A DNA stretch of 64,000 nucleotides from NCBI RefSeq assembly GCF_047123305.1, contig NZ_CP138918.1, positions 3,782,001 to 3,846,000 on the forward strand, in the 5' to 3' direction. A program made the position numbers and the translations under genes. Shown here piece after piece: positions 1 through 8,159 of the stretch. A model generated the notes under the pieces. It worked only from the letters and a program-made list of their open reading frames with translations, was not told where the DNA came from and did no database searches. This stretch comes from Thalassobius sp047123305 (GTDB lineage Bacteria > Pseudomonadota > Alphaproteobacteria > Rhodobacterales > Rhodobacteraceae). Numbering within the stretch: position 1 is the stretch's first letter; every line of letters starts with the position of its first letter.

Positions 1-591
1 GCCCCGGTGGAGGCAGATCTGGTCTGCCCGGTGCCCGACAGCGGCACCCCGGCGGCGATCGGTTTTGCCCACGAAAGCGGCATCCCCTTTGGTCTGGGCA
101 TCACCCGCAACCAATATATGGGCCGCACCTTCATTGAGCCGACCGAGCAGATCCGCAACATGGGTGTGCGCCTGAAGCTCAACGTGAACCGCGCCCTGAT
201 CAAAGGCAAACGGGTCATTCTGGTCGACGACTCGGTGGTGCGTGGCACCACCTCGCGCAAGATCAAGGAAATGATCCTCGATGCCGGCGCCGCCGAGGTG
301 CATTTCCGCATCGCCTCACCGCCCACCGCCTGGCCCTGTTTCTACGGTGTCGACACGCCGCAACGCGAGAAACTGCTGGCCGCAACCATGAGCGAAGAAG
401 AGATGCGCAAGCACCTTTCGGTCGACAGTCTGAAATTCATCACGCTCGATGGTCTCTATCGCGCTGTGGGGGAGGCCGACGGCCGCTCAAAATCCTGCCC
501 GCAATATTGCGACGCCTGTTTCAGCGGCGAATATCCGGTGGTGCCCAGCGATATGATCGAAAAGGGTTTCCAACTGAAAGCCGCGGAATAA
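1..591 (+). CDS. purF: Amidophosphoribosyltransferase, C-terminal part (truncated by window start)
   Basis: The open frame runs in from the left edge, so the start lies outside the window and the internal ATG/GTG codons are not the start. PurF makes 5-phosphoribosylamine from PRPP and glutamine, the first step of purine synthesis, in the cytoplasm. The PRPP-binding loop VILVDDSVVRGTT is intact. Cysteines in WPCFYGVD and the closing CDAC pair match the 4Fe-4S ligands of the Bacillus-type enzyme, so this is the iron-sulfur class. About 195 residues of the roughly 480 usual are present. A strong terminator follows 25 bases after the stop. Confidence 0.95.
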   Translation, partial: APVEADLVCPVPDSGTPAAIGFAHESGIPFGLGITRNQYMGRTFIEPTEQIRNMGVRLKLNVNRALIKGKRVILVDDSVVRGTTSRKIKEMILDAGAAEVHFRIASPPTAWPCFYGVDTPQREKLLAATMSEEEMRKHLSVDSLKFITLDGLYRAVGEADGRSKSCPQYCDACFSGEYPVVPSDMIEKGFQLKAAE

Positions 592-616
592 GCGCAATTG
601 TCAGAAAATGCAGTGG

Positions 617-644
617 ACGGCGGCCCCTCTCGGCCGCCGTTTTT
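617..644 (+). terminator. Rho-independent terminator after purF
   Basis: The 8-bp stem CGGCGGCC (618-625) pairs perfectly with GGCCGCCG (632-639) around a 6-nt loop, with an extra A-T pair and a run of T at 640-644. It lies 25 bases after the purF stop. Confidence 0.88.
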
Positions 645-781
645 CGTTGTCCCATAAGCACTTCGTTAATCAGCTAGGTCTAGACAGGACGCACGGCACG
701 GAACTTGCCAATCCCTGCTGACGTGCCGCGCCGTTTTTCGCGGTGTTGTACCTATGTTGATGTGACCGGAGTGCCAGTTTG

Positions 782-1054
782 ATGTTTGCCCGCGGCCCAC
801 AGCCGATCAATGCCGCCACGGATCGTGCCGCCACCGAACGCGACGCGCTGCCGCTCAGCTATAGCAGCCTGCTTGGCACCGTGCTGACCCCAGAGGGTCC
901 CCATGCGCTGGTGCATCTCAGCGGCGGACGGATCGACCGTGTGACCAAAGGGGACATGATCGACGGCGCCACGATAACGGCCATCGAACGTGGCACGCTG
1001 ACCCTGCAACGCGGCAGCGACATCCGCCGGATGACTCTACCGACTACCACCTGA
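782..1054 (+). CDS. Small protein resembling the PilP/GspC periplasmic domain
   Basis: This 90-residue protein has no obvious signal peptide or membrane segment. From about residue 30 it reads as one small beta-rich domain: a 'LLGTVLTPEGPHALVHLSGG' strand pair, then 'VTKGDMIDGATITAIERGTL'. That pattern (short strand, GD, hydrophobic turn, I..I) is typical of the PilP/GspC homology-region domain of secretion and pilus systems. No secretion genes are nearby, so only the fold is suggested, not a role. The ATG at 782 is preceded by GGAG at 768-771. A TTG one codon earlier is possible. A dispersed intergenic element starts 10 bases after the stop. Confidence 0.6.
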   Translation: MFARGPQPINAATDRAATERDALPLSYSSLLGTVLTPEGPHALVHLSGGRIDRVTKGDMIDGATITAIERGTLTLQRGSDIRRMTLPTTT

Positions 1055-1063
1055 CCCGCCGTT

Positions 1064-1095
1064 TTCTTCTTGGGGCAAATATCCCCGCCGGAGGC
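1064..1095 (+). repeat. Dispersed intergenic element, copy A
   Basis: A 32-bp sequence ending in AAATATCCCCGCCGGAGGC recurs with only two changes at 24301-24332, 23 kb away. It lies just after the stop of the 782-1054 gene. Related but more diverged elements are at 49378-49411 and 54371-54428. Confidence 0.75.
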
Positions 1096-1184
1096 TCCCA
1101 CGTTTCCACCCTGGACGCGCTTCCGGCTTGCAGCGCCCAGCCCCCCCACTTACCCTGCGCCAAACAGTTGCAAAGGGAAGCCGC

Positions 1185-1760
1185 ATGGCCCTGCTAGACC
1201 TCGACGCGCGCTGGCGCCGTTTCAATGACCCCGACCGCGCCTGCCCCTGCTGCGGCCAGCGGTTCTCGGGGGTTTTCGACATTGGATTTGACCATCCAAC
1301 CCCCTGGGCGCATGAACCCCGTGAAGACCAGCCTTTTGTCAAACAGGGCGACGATCAGCTGACCGCGGATCTGTGCCGCGCAGGCGACCAGCGGTTTGTG
1401 CGTGTGGTGATGAGCTTCCCGGTGCAGGGCGCCGAGGACGAGGTTATGCATATTACCCCCTGGGCCGAACTGGGGCCTGAGGCCTTTTATGCCTATCTGG
1501 AAACCTTTGACGGCGGCGACGCGCCGGCAGTGGATGATGCACCTGCAGCCCTTGCCAACCAATTGCCCGGGTTTGAAGATGAAACAGAAGATGCGCTGCC
1601 GATCCTGTTGCATTTCCCCGGTCCCGATGCTCGCCCAATCGCCCTGGCGCAGGGCGGCAAACTGGCCGAAGCACAGGAAAACGGGGTCAGCTTTGACCAG
1701 CTCCTTGATATCTACGCCGCCTTTGGTCAGGACATCCGCCCGCATCTGCAGCAGGATTGA
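1185..1760 (+). CDS. DUF2199 family protein
   Basis: A 191-residue soluble protein with an N-terminal CPCCGQ knuckle (Cys pairs near residues 19-22) and the 'GFDHPTPW' and 'HITPWAELGPEAFYAYL' blocks that I associate with DUF2199. Function is unknown in the family; the CxxC motif suggests a metal site. The frame is open 57 bases further upstream, but the ATG at 1185 follows AAAGGGAAG (1172-1180) at good spacing. It stands between the GspC-like gene and an SDR on the same strand, with ordinary base composition. Confidence 0.7.
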   Translation: MALLDLDARWRRFNDPDRACPCCGQRFSGVFDIGFDHPTPWAHEPREDQPFVKQGDDQLTADLCRAGDQRFVRVVMSFPVQGAEDEVMHITPWAELGPEAFYAYLETFDGGDAPAVDDAPAALANQLPGFEDETEDALPILLHFPGPDARPIALAQGGKLAEAQENGVSFDQLLDIYAAFGQDIRPHLQQD

Positions 1761-1844
1761 CCCCGCCCCTGTCACAGCAGGCGCAACGTCGCGCCTGACC
1801 GCTTTGCCCTTGACCTCACAGTGATTAGAACGCACATCCCAGCC

Positions 1845-2492
1845 ATGACACAGAAAATCGCACTCATCACCGGCGCGTCGCGCGGCCTTGGAGCAGGACT
1901 GGCCGAGGCGCTTTGCCAGAGCCACCACATTGTTGCCGTGGCCCGCACCACCGGCGCGCTTGAAGAGCTGGATGACCGCATTCAGGCCGCTGGGGGCCAG
2001 GCCACCTTGGCGCCGATGGACATCACCAACCCCGACGCAATGGCGCAGCTGTGCCGTTCGATCTATGACCGCTGGGGCAAGGTGGACCTCTGGGCACATA
2101 CCGCGATCCACGCCGCACCCCTGTCGCCTGCCCCCTTTATTGATGCAAAGGACTGGGACAAATCGGTCAGCATCAACGTGACCGCAACGGGCCGTCTGAT
2201 CACCTATGTTGCGCCCCTTCTGGGCGAAGCTGGCACCGCGCTGTTCTTTGAGGACAGCCGTGGCGGTGAGAAATTCTTTGGCGCCTATGGCGCGTCGAAG
2301 TCGGCGCAGATTGATCTGGCCCGCAGCTGGGCGGCAGAAACTGCCACGACCGGCCCCAAGGTGCATGTGTTGGCGCCAAAACCTCTGGCCACGGCCAACC
2401 GCGCCCGCTTCTTCCCCGGGGAGGACCGCGACCCGCTGGCCGCGCCGCAGGACGAAGCCAAACGCTTGCTGGCGGATCTGGGTCTGACCTAA
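1845..2492 (+). CDS. Short-chain dehydrogenase/reductase (SDR)
   Basis: A 215-residue Rossmann protein. The N-terminus ITGASRGLG is the glycine-rich NAD(P)-binding loop and YGASKSA carries the catalytic Tyr-x3-Lys. DSRGG upstream of it may supply the active-site Ser. The protein is slightly short for a classical SDR (about 250). The frame opens at 1821, but the ATG at 1845 (MTQKIALITG) puts the nucleotide loop at the normal distance from the start. Substrate cannot be read from the sequence. surE follows 120 bases downstream. Confidence 0.85.
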   Translation: MTQKIALITGASRGLGAGLAEALCQSHHIVAVARTTGALEELDDRIQAAGGQATLAPMDITNPDAMAQLCRSIYDRWGKVDLWAHTAIHAAPLSPAPFIDAKDWDKSVSINVTATGRLITYVAPLLGEAGTALFFEDSRGGEKFFGAYGASKSAQIDLARSWAAETATTGPKVHVLAPKPLATANRARFFPGEDRDPLAAPQDEAKRLLADLGLT

Positions 2493-2612
2493 GCGTCAAA
2501 CGTTCCCCAAGAACCACAGCCGCGACGCGGACACGCAAACGCCCAACCTTGGGCGCTTGCCCCCTTTGCGCCGCTCGCCTAGTAAGGGCGTAAGCTATTG
2601 AAGGGCAGAGCA

Positions 2613-3404
2613 TTGCGTATTCTCGTAACAAATGATGACGGCATAAACGCCCCCGGCCTGAAGGTGCTGCAGGCGATTGCCAAAGACCTGGCCGGACCCG
2701 ACGGAGAGGTCTGGGTGGTCGCGCCTGCGTTTGAGCAGTCCGGTGTTGGCCATTGCATCAGCTACACCCATCCAATGATGGTGGCCCAGATGGGCCCACG
2801 CCGGTTTGCCGCCGAAGGCAGCCCGGCTGATTGTGTGCTGGCAGGGCTGCATCACGTGATGAAAGACGCCTGTCCCGACCTGATCCTGTCCGGCGTCAAC
2901 CGGGGCAACAACTCCGCCGAAAATGCGCTCTATTCCGGCACATTAGGCGGCGCGATGGAGGGGGCCTTGCAAGGCGTTCGCTCGATTGCCCTCAGCCAGT
3001 ATCTTGGCCCCAAGACCTATGACGCCGACAATCCCTTTGAGGCGGCGGCAGAACATGCGGTGACGCTGCTCAGGCAGCTGATTGCTGAAATGCCAGAAGA
3101 TGATGCCGACTACCGCCTCTTCTTCAATGTAAACTTCCCGCCCTGTGCAGCGGCAGATGTCAAAGGCGTGCGCGTTGTGCGTCAGGGCTATCGCCGGGGC
3201 ACAAGTTTCGGGGTAGAGCCGCATCAGGCCCCCTCGGGCCGTCAGTTCCTGTGGATCAAAGGCGGCGATCAGCGCCGCCCCACCGCCGAAGGCACCGATG
3301 CCGCAGCCAACCTCGCCGATTATATCTCCGTCACCCCGATGCGGGCGGATCTCACCGCCGATGACGCTCTGGAACGGCTGAAAGGGCTTGAAAGCGACCG
3401 ATGA
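2613..3404 (+). CDS. surE: 5'-/3'-nucleotidase SurE
   Basis: A 263-residue metal-dependent nucleoside monophosphatase. The N-terminal RILVTNDDG gives the metal-binding Asp pair and SGVNRGNN the conserved Asn/Ser loop. I place the start at the TTG at 2613, because AAGGG at 2601-2605 is spaced for it and the family starts with MRILVTNDDG. A second in-frame TTG at 2598 would add five residues. The stop overlaps the pcm start (ATGA), so surE, pcm and probably nlpD are one stationary-phase-type operon, a widely conserved arrangement. Confidence 0.93.
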   Translation: MRILVTNDDGINAPGLKVLQAIAKDLAGPDGEVWVVAPAFEQSGVGHCISYTHPMMVAQMGPRRFAAEGSPADCVLAGLHHVMKDACPDLILSGVNRGNNSAENALYSGTLGGAMEGALQGVRSIALSQYLGPKTYDADNPFEAAAEHAVTLLRQLIAEMPEDDADYRLFFNVNFPPCAAADVKGVRVVRQGYRRGTSFGVEPHQAPSGRQFLWIKGGDQRRPTAEGTDAAANLADYISVTPMRADLTADDALERLKGLESDR

Positions 3405-4051
3405 CCGAAGACGACATCGCCACACGCAAGATGCAGTTTCTCTTCGCGCTCCGGTCCAAGGGCGTGACGGATCAGCGTGTCTTGGGGGCGATGGAAAAGG
3501 TTGATCGCGGCCAGTTCATCAAGGGGCTGTTTTCTGAACGCGCCTATGAGGATATGCCCCTGCCCATCGCCTGCGGCCAGACCATCAGCCAGCCCTCTGT
3601 GGTTGGATTGATGACCCAGGCGCTGCAGGTTAGCCCGCGCGACAAGGTGCTGGAAGTGGGCACCGGCTCTGGCTATCAGGCGGCGGTTCTCAGCCAACTG
3701 GCGCGCCGGGTCTACACCGTTGACCGCCACCGCCGGCTGGTGGGTGAGGCGCGCGAAATCTTTGAGGCAATGGATTTATCCAATGTCACCAGCATCTTGG
3801 GTGATGGCAGCCTGGGGTTACCGGATCAGGCTCCGTTTGATCGCATCCTTGTGACGGCCGCTGCCGAGGACCCGCCGCCGCTGCTCTTGGCGCAGCTCAA
3901 GATCGGCGGTATCATGGTGGTGCCGGTGGGCCAGTCCGACCATCTGCAAAGCCTGATACGTGTGACCCGCACCGAAGACGGCTATGACTATGATGAGCTG
4001 GCCCCTGTGCGCTTTGTGCCGCTGGTTGAAGGTCTGGGGCGCGAAGCCTAA
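3401..4051 (+). CDS. pcm: Protein-L-isoaspartate O-methyltransferase
   Basis: A 216-residue repair enzyme that methylates isoaspartyl residues in aged proteins using S-adenosylmethionine. VLEVGTGSGYQAAVL is the SAM-binding motif I, and GQTISQPSVVG upstream is the family's substrate-side signature. Length is normal. The start overlaps the surE stop by 4 nt, so translation is probably coupled. nlpD begins 142 bases downstream. Confidence 0.94.
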   Translation: MTEDDIATRKMQFLFALRSKGVTDQRVLGAMEKVDRGQFIKGLFSERAYEDMPLPIACGQTISQPSVVGLMTQALQVSPRDKVLEVGTGSGYQAAVLSQLARRVYTVDRHRRLVGEAREIFEAMDLSNVTSILGDGSLGLPDQAPFDRILVTAAAEDPPPLLLAQLKIGGIMVVPVGQSDHLQSLIRVTRTEDGYDYDELAPVRFVPLVEGLGREA

Positions 4052-4193
4052 ATAGACACATAAAGACGGGCCTTTGCGGTCAGGTCAGAACGCTGACCGT
4101 TGACGCCAAGCCCGGAAAGACTGACAAGACGACGGAACATGCGGCCCAGCCCCGGCCAACAGGGGCAGGTCGATTGAGGCAGAGGAAATCGAG

Positions 4194-5441
4194 ATGTCCC
4201 ATATGCACGCCCCGCGCCCACCCCGCGCCTTCCGGCCCGGTGTTTTGGCTGGTTTCTGGCGGCCCGCAGCGGCCCTGACCGGGCTGGCGCTGGTCAGCGC
4301 CTGCGCGCAACCGCTGGATTTTGACCTGCGTGGCAACTTCGGAAACGCTTTCAACACCGCAAGCGCGGCACAGAGCACCACCGCCGCGCGCCCCCGCCCC
4401 GATGACCGCGGCATCCTGTCGTACCCGAACTATCAGGTCGCCGTAGCGCAACGTGGAGACTCGGTGCAAGATGTGGCGCGCCGTATCGGCATGGATGCCC
4501 AGGAACTGGCAAGCTACAACGGTTTGCAACCGCGTGACCTGCTGCGCAAGGATGAGGTTCTGGCCCTGCCCCGCCGTGTAGCCGAACCCTCGCTCGCGAC
4601 CGGTGCCGTGACCAGCGGTCCGATCCAGCCCGCTTCAACGGTGGATATCGCCTCAATCGCGGGCAACGCCATCGACAACGCCACCCCAGCCGGGGTGGAA
4701 ACCACCACGCTGGAACCTGCCAAAACCGCCAGCAAGACCCAGACCGGCGTAGAACCCACCCGCCATAAAGTTGCGCGTGGGGAAACCGCTTATACGATCT
4801 CGCGTCTTTATGGTGTCAGCGTCAAAGCACTGGCCGACTGGAACGGGCTGGGACCAGACTTTACCATCCGCGAAGGGCAGTTCCTGCTGATCCCCGCCGC
4901 CAATCCCGAAGCCGCCAGCAAAGCGCGCGCCAGCGCAGCTGCTGCCGCCGCCACGGTCCCCGGACAGGGCACACCAACACCAACGCCGCCTTCTGCGTCA
5001 AAACCGCTGCCGGCAGAGAAAACCGCCCCTGCAGCGCAGGCACAGGCCAAACCAAAGGCGCCAGATTTAGGCAAAACGCAGTCCAAATCTTCGTCCAAGA
5101 TGGGCTGGCCGGTGAACGGGTCGATCATTCGTGAGTTCAGCAAAGGCAAAAACGAAGGCATCGACATTTCCGCGCCCGCAGGCACAGCCATCACCGCGGC
5201 TGCAAACGGGACCGTTGCTGCTATCACCTCAAGCGCGGATAAGGTGCCGATTGTGGTGGTGAAACACGACAACAATCTGCTGACAGTCTACGCCAATGTC
5301 TCGGGCATCACCGTGGCCAAAGGCGACAGCGTGAAACGTGGCCAGACCATCGCCAAGATCCGTTCTGGCGCATCGAACTATGTGCATTTCGAAGTGCGCA
5401 AAGGCTTCAACAGCATCGACCCGATGCCCTACCTGAACTGA
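4194..5441 (+). CDS. nlpD: NlpD-like lipoprotein: two LysM domains and a degenerate M23 (LytM) domain
   Basis: A 415-residue exported protein. A basic N-terminus and hydrophobic stretch end at the lipobox LVSAC (Cys about residue 38). The first LysM is at about residues 80-125, the second at about 190-235, followed by an Ala/Pro/Lys-rich linker and a C-terminal LytM domain from about residue 302. The LytM zinc site is incomplete: the usual HxGID reads NEGIDISAP and the usual YAHL reads YANVS, while VHFEVR keeps one His. It is therefore probably a non-catalytic activator of cell-wall amidases, as E. coli NlpD and EnvC are. The start has AGAGGAAA upstream. It sits after surE-pcm, as in many proteobacteria. 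Confidence 0.9.
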   Translation: MSHMHAPRPPRAFRPGVLAGFWRPAAALTGLALVSACAQPLDFDLRGNFGNAFNTASAAQSTTAARPRPDDRGILSYPNYQVAVAQRGDSVQDVARRIGMDAQELASYNGLQPRDLLRKDEVLALPRRVAEPSLATGAVTSGPIQPASTVDIASIAGNAIDNATPAGVETTTLEPAKTASKTQTGVEPTRHKVARGETAYTISRLYGVSVKALADWNGLGPDFTIREGQFLLIPAANPEAASKARASAAAAAATVPGQGTPTPTPPSASKPLPAEKTAPAAQAQAKPKAPDLGKTQSKSSSKMGWPVNGSIIREFSKGKNEGIDISAPAGTAITAAANGTVAAITSSADKVPIVVVKHDNNLLTVYANVSGITVAKGDSVKRGQTIAKIRSGASNYVHFEVRKGFNSIDPMPYLN

Positions 5442-5465
5442 CATTGGTCAAACATAGCGCAACAA

Positions 5466-5497
5466 AAAACCCGCCTCTCTGAGGCGGGTTTTCTTTT
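5466..5497. terminator. Bidirectional terminator between nlpD and the helicase gene
   Basis: A perfect 12-bp stem (AAAACCCGCCTC at 5466-5477 with GAGGCGGGTTTT at 5481-5492) has a 3-nt loop. T-rich sequence follows on the plus strand and A-rich sequence precedes it, so it can terminate both convergent genes. Confidence 0.92.
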
Positions 5498-5516
5498 TCC
5501 AGAACGCTCATGCGGC

Positions 5517-6995
5517 TTAGCCGGCGCGGCGCTCGTCAAAGCTTAGTGCGATGAAGCTTGGCAGATGGTCGCCCATGCCAACAACGTTGTTGCGGCCACC
5601 TTTGCCATGTTTGCCACCACGGTTGCCACGCTCGTTGCGATCATTGCGCTCGTTGCGATCCCCACGATTGTCGTCGCGGCGGTTGTCATCACGGCGGCCA
5701 CGTTTGGGTTTGTCGGCGGATTTCTCCGCACGTTTGTCGGTTTTGGCCTCAGCTGCGGTGTCTTCCGACTTTGCCACGTCCTGTGCCACGTCCTTCGGCG
5801 CGTCGCCCTCGTCCTTGGCCTTGCGGCGACGGGTGGGCTTCACGTCCTTAAGCGGGTTTTCCAGACGGGGAATTTCCTGCTTCACCAGCGCCTCAACATC
5901 GCCGAGGTTCTTTTCATCACGCGGCACACACAGGGTGATCGCAGTGCCTTCACGCCCAGCGCGACCGGTGCGACCAATGCGGTGCACATAGTCTTCGGCA
6001 TGGCCGGGCACATCAAAATTGAACACATGGCTTACACTGGGAATGTCCAGACCGCGCGCCGCAACATCCGAGGCCACGAGGAACTTCAGCTCACCCGCGC
6101 GGTAAGCATCCAGCGTCTTCATACGCTGGCTCTGGTCCAGATCGCCGTGGATCGCAGCCGCATCATAGCCGTATTTGCGCATCGACTTGGCGGTGATGTC
6201 CACGTCGGTCTTGCGGTTGCAGAAAATGATCGCGTTGGTCAGTTTCTCACCTTCGCCGTCAATCAAGGCACGCAGCAGGCGACGTTTTTCGCTGCCTTCA
6301 CGGTCCTTGCGGCTGGCTTTGTACATCACCACACCCTGGGTGATGGTTTCCGAGGTGGTTGCCTGACGGGCAATCTCGATCCGCTCAGGGGCGGAAAGGA
6401 AGGTGTTGGTGATCCGCTCAATCTCGGGCGCCATTGTGGCCGAGAAGAACAGCGTCTGACGGGTGAACGGCGTCAGCGAGAAGATGCGTTCGATGTCAGG
6501 GATAAAGCCCATGTCGAGCATCCGGTCCGCTTCGTCCACCACCATGATCTGAACGCCGGTCAGCAGCAGTTTGCCACGTTCGAAATGGTCCAGCAGCCGG
6601 CCGGGGGTAGCGATCAGCACGTCAACGCCGCGGTCGATCAGCGCTTCCTGCTCCTTGAAGGACACGCCGCCGATCAGCAGCGCCTTCGTCAGTTTCAGGT
6701 GTTTGGTGTAGGTGTCGAAGTTCTCAGCCACCTGAGCCGCCAGTTCACGGGTCGGGCAGAGCACCAGAGATCGCGGCATCCGTGCCCGTGCACGGCCGCG
6801 CGCCAGCATCGAGATCATCGGCAGGGTGAAGCTGGCGGTTTTGCCGGTCCCGGTCTGGGCAATCCCCAGCACATCGCGACCTTCCAGTGCGGGGGGAATC
6901 GCCCCGGCCTGAATAGGGGTTGGGGATTCGTACCCAGCCTCGGCAATTGCTTTCAAAACCTTCGGAGAGAGCTTCAGATCAGTAAATTTTGTCAT
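5517..6995 (-). CDS. DEAD-box RNA helicase, RhlE-like
   Basis: An ATP-dependent RNA helicase of 492 residues. The motifs in order are GYESPTPIQ (Q motif), AQTGTGKT (I), PTRELA (Ia), TPGRLLD (Ib), VVDEADRMLDMGF (II), SAT (III), ASDVAARGLDIP (V) and HRIGRTGRAG (VI). The last 100 residues are a low-complexity tail rich in Lys, Arg, Asp and Asn, typical of RNA-tethering tails in RhlE proteins. The conserved start is MTKFTDLKL at 6995. An in-frame ATG at 7076 has a better ribosome-binding site (AAAGGA) and would add 27 residues, so the start is open. A hairpin (TCCGT/ACGGA) lies directly upstream of 6995. Confidence 0.92.
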   Translation of the reverse strand: MTKFTDLKLSPKVLKAIAEAGYESPTPIQAGAIPPALEGRDVLGIAQTGTGKTASFTLPMISMLARGRARARMPRSLVLCPTRELAAQVAENFDTYTKHLKLTKALLIGGVSFKEQEALIDRGVDVLIATPGRLLDHFERGKLLLTGVQIMVVDEADRMLDMGFIPDIERIFSLTPFTRQTLFFSATMAPEIERITNTFLSAPERIEIARQATTSETITQGVVMYKASRKDREGSEKRRLLRALIDGEGEKLTNAIIFCNRKTDVDITAKSMRKYGYDAAAIHGDLDQSQRMKTLDAYRAGELKFLVASDVAARGLDIPSVSHVFNFDVPGHAEDYVHRIGRTGRAGREGTAITLCVPRDEKNLGDVEALVKQEIPRLENPLKDVKPTRRRKAKDEGDAPKDVAQDVAKSEDTAAEAKTDKRAEKSADKPKRGRRDDNRRDDNRGDRNERNDRNERGNRGGKHGKGGRNNVVGMGDHLPSFIALSFDERRAG

Positions 6996-7097
6996 GTGTA
7001 TCCGTTTTTTACGGACACCTTTGGCCCGTAGCAGCAGCAGCGGATCGGCCCGGATGGCCCGACGGTCATCCGTCATATGATCCTTTAACTGGGCGCG

Positions 7098-7125
7098 GTT
7101 TAACCCAAAGCGGGCCTTGGGTCAA
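7098..7125 (-). promoter_or_regulatory. Sigma-70-type promoter of the helicase gene
   Basis: Read on the minus strand, TTGACC (7125-7120) is followed after 16 nt by TTAAAC (7103-7098). The same two hexamers and spacing occur before nuoA. Transcription would begin near 7091, only about 15 nt before the in-frame ATG at 7076 and about 95 nt before the conserved start. Confidence 0.6.
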
Positions 7126-7217
7126 CGAAGCGGCATTTTTCGCCGGTTTTCTGACGGTTTAACCCTATGTCGCGGCGATTTTGCCACACGGTCAAAAGTG
7201 AAACGCGCCGTGAGGCT

Positions 7218-8159
7218 CTAGCCAGCGGGAAACTGCGTCGCCCTTTTGCGCGCCAGATCCAGATCCACGGACAGATGCAGCTCATGCTGCGCAAGCCGCG
7301 CAATCAGATCCGGTTGGGCAGAACACACCGCATCATAAAACGCCCGCAATCCCGCTTCGCCGTCTTCGTCGTAGAGCATGGTAAACAGCTCATGCAGGCT
7401 CAGGCCGCCCTCTTCGCGGGGTTTGTTGGGTTTCAGTTCACTGCGGTAGCTGCCCTTCTCCAAACGGAAGTGAAACGCGGCGTAGAAGTCTTCCCAGGAT
7501 TTGGCGTGAAGATGCAGCAGTTTGGTGCCCGACAGTTCCACCTGCCCGGGGTTCATGTCTTCCCCGACAAAAACGTTGTGGATTTGCACCTTCAACCCCT
7601 CGATGCCGGTACGGTAGATCATCTTGCCCGCGACATGGCTGAGGAAACCGCCGTTCAAATGCGCTCCGAACGTCGGGTAGATCGCCTCGGTCTCGGCACG
7701 TCGCCGTGGCATTGGGATCGAGAAACCTTTCAGATGTACCGCCTGCCCGTCACTGGACAGGCTTTCCCACGGCCGTAGCCGTGCGCACATGCAGGCCGCG
7801 GGCAGCGCGCTTAGCTGTTCGGCCAAGGGACGGTCGGGCCAGAGGAATTCATCCACATCGATATGGGTCAACCAGTCCACCTGCCCCGAGGCACGGCGAT
7901 AGGCGTGACCGGCGTTCACAAACTGGCGCGACTGGTGTTTGACCCGCCGTTTCATGCCGCGCCGTTTCCAGTAGCCATCATCCGTCAAAATCGGCCGCAC
8001 CTTGGGATGATCCGACAGCAGGCGATAGGCTTCCTGATTGTTATCATCCAGATAGATGAACAGCCGGTGCGCCCCCAACTCCAGATGGTGAGCGCAGAAA
8101 TCCAGGATCTCCTGCACGGGCGCTTTGATGGTTGAAACAACACCCCATTTCACGCTCAT
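7218..8159 (-). CDS. Family 2-type glycosyltransferase (Glyco_tranf_2_4 domain)
   Basis: A 313-residue cytoplasmic protein without signal peptide. It starts KWGVVSTIKAP and contains IYLDDNN and HIDVDEFLW; the latter is the DxD metal/nucleotide-sugar motif of this glycosyltransferase group. It is a shorter relative of the C-terminal half of the gene just upstream and overlaps it by 4 nt (ATGA), so the two are an operon and arose by duplication. Acceptor and sugar are not predictable; Roseobacter relatives occur in cell-surface polysaccharide settings. Confidence 0.8.
   Translation of the reverse strand: MSVKWGVVSTIKAPVQEILDFCAHHLELGAHRLFIYLDDNNQEAYRLLSDHPKVRPILTDDGYWKRRGMKRRVKHQSRQFVNAGHAYRRASGQVDWLTHIDVDEFLWPDRPLAEQLSALPAACMCARLRPWESLSSDGQAVHLKGFSIPMPRRRAETEAIYPTFGAHLNGGFLSHVAGKMIYRTGIEGLKVQIHNVFVGEDMNPGQVELSGTKLLHLHAKSWEDFYAAFHFRLEKGSYRSELKPNKPREEGGLSLHELFTMLYDEDGEAGLRAFYDAVCSAQPDLIARLAQHELHLSVDLDLARKRATQFPAG

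Noticed and set aside
5565..7031. Long plus-strand frame opposite the helicase gene (488 codons)
   Set aside because: Antisense shadow caused by GC-rich third positions; the translated product has no family features, while the minus strand encodes an intact DEAD-box helicase.
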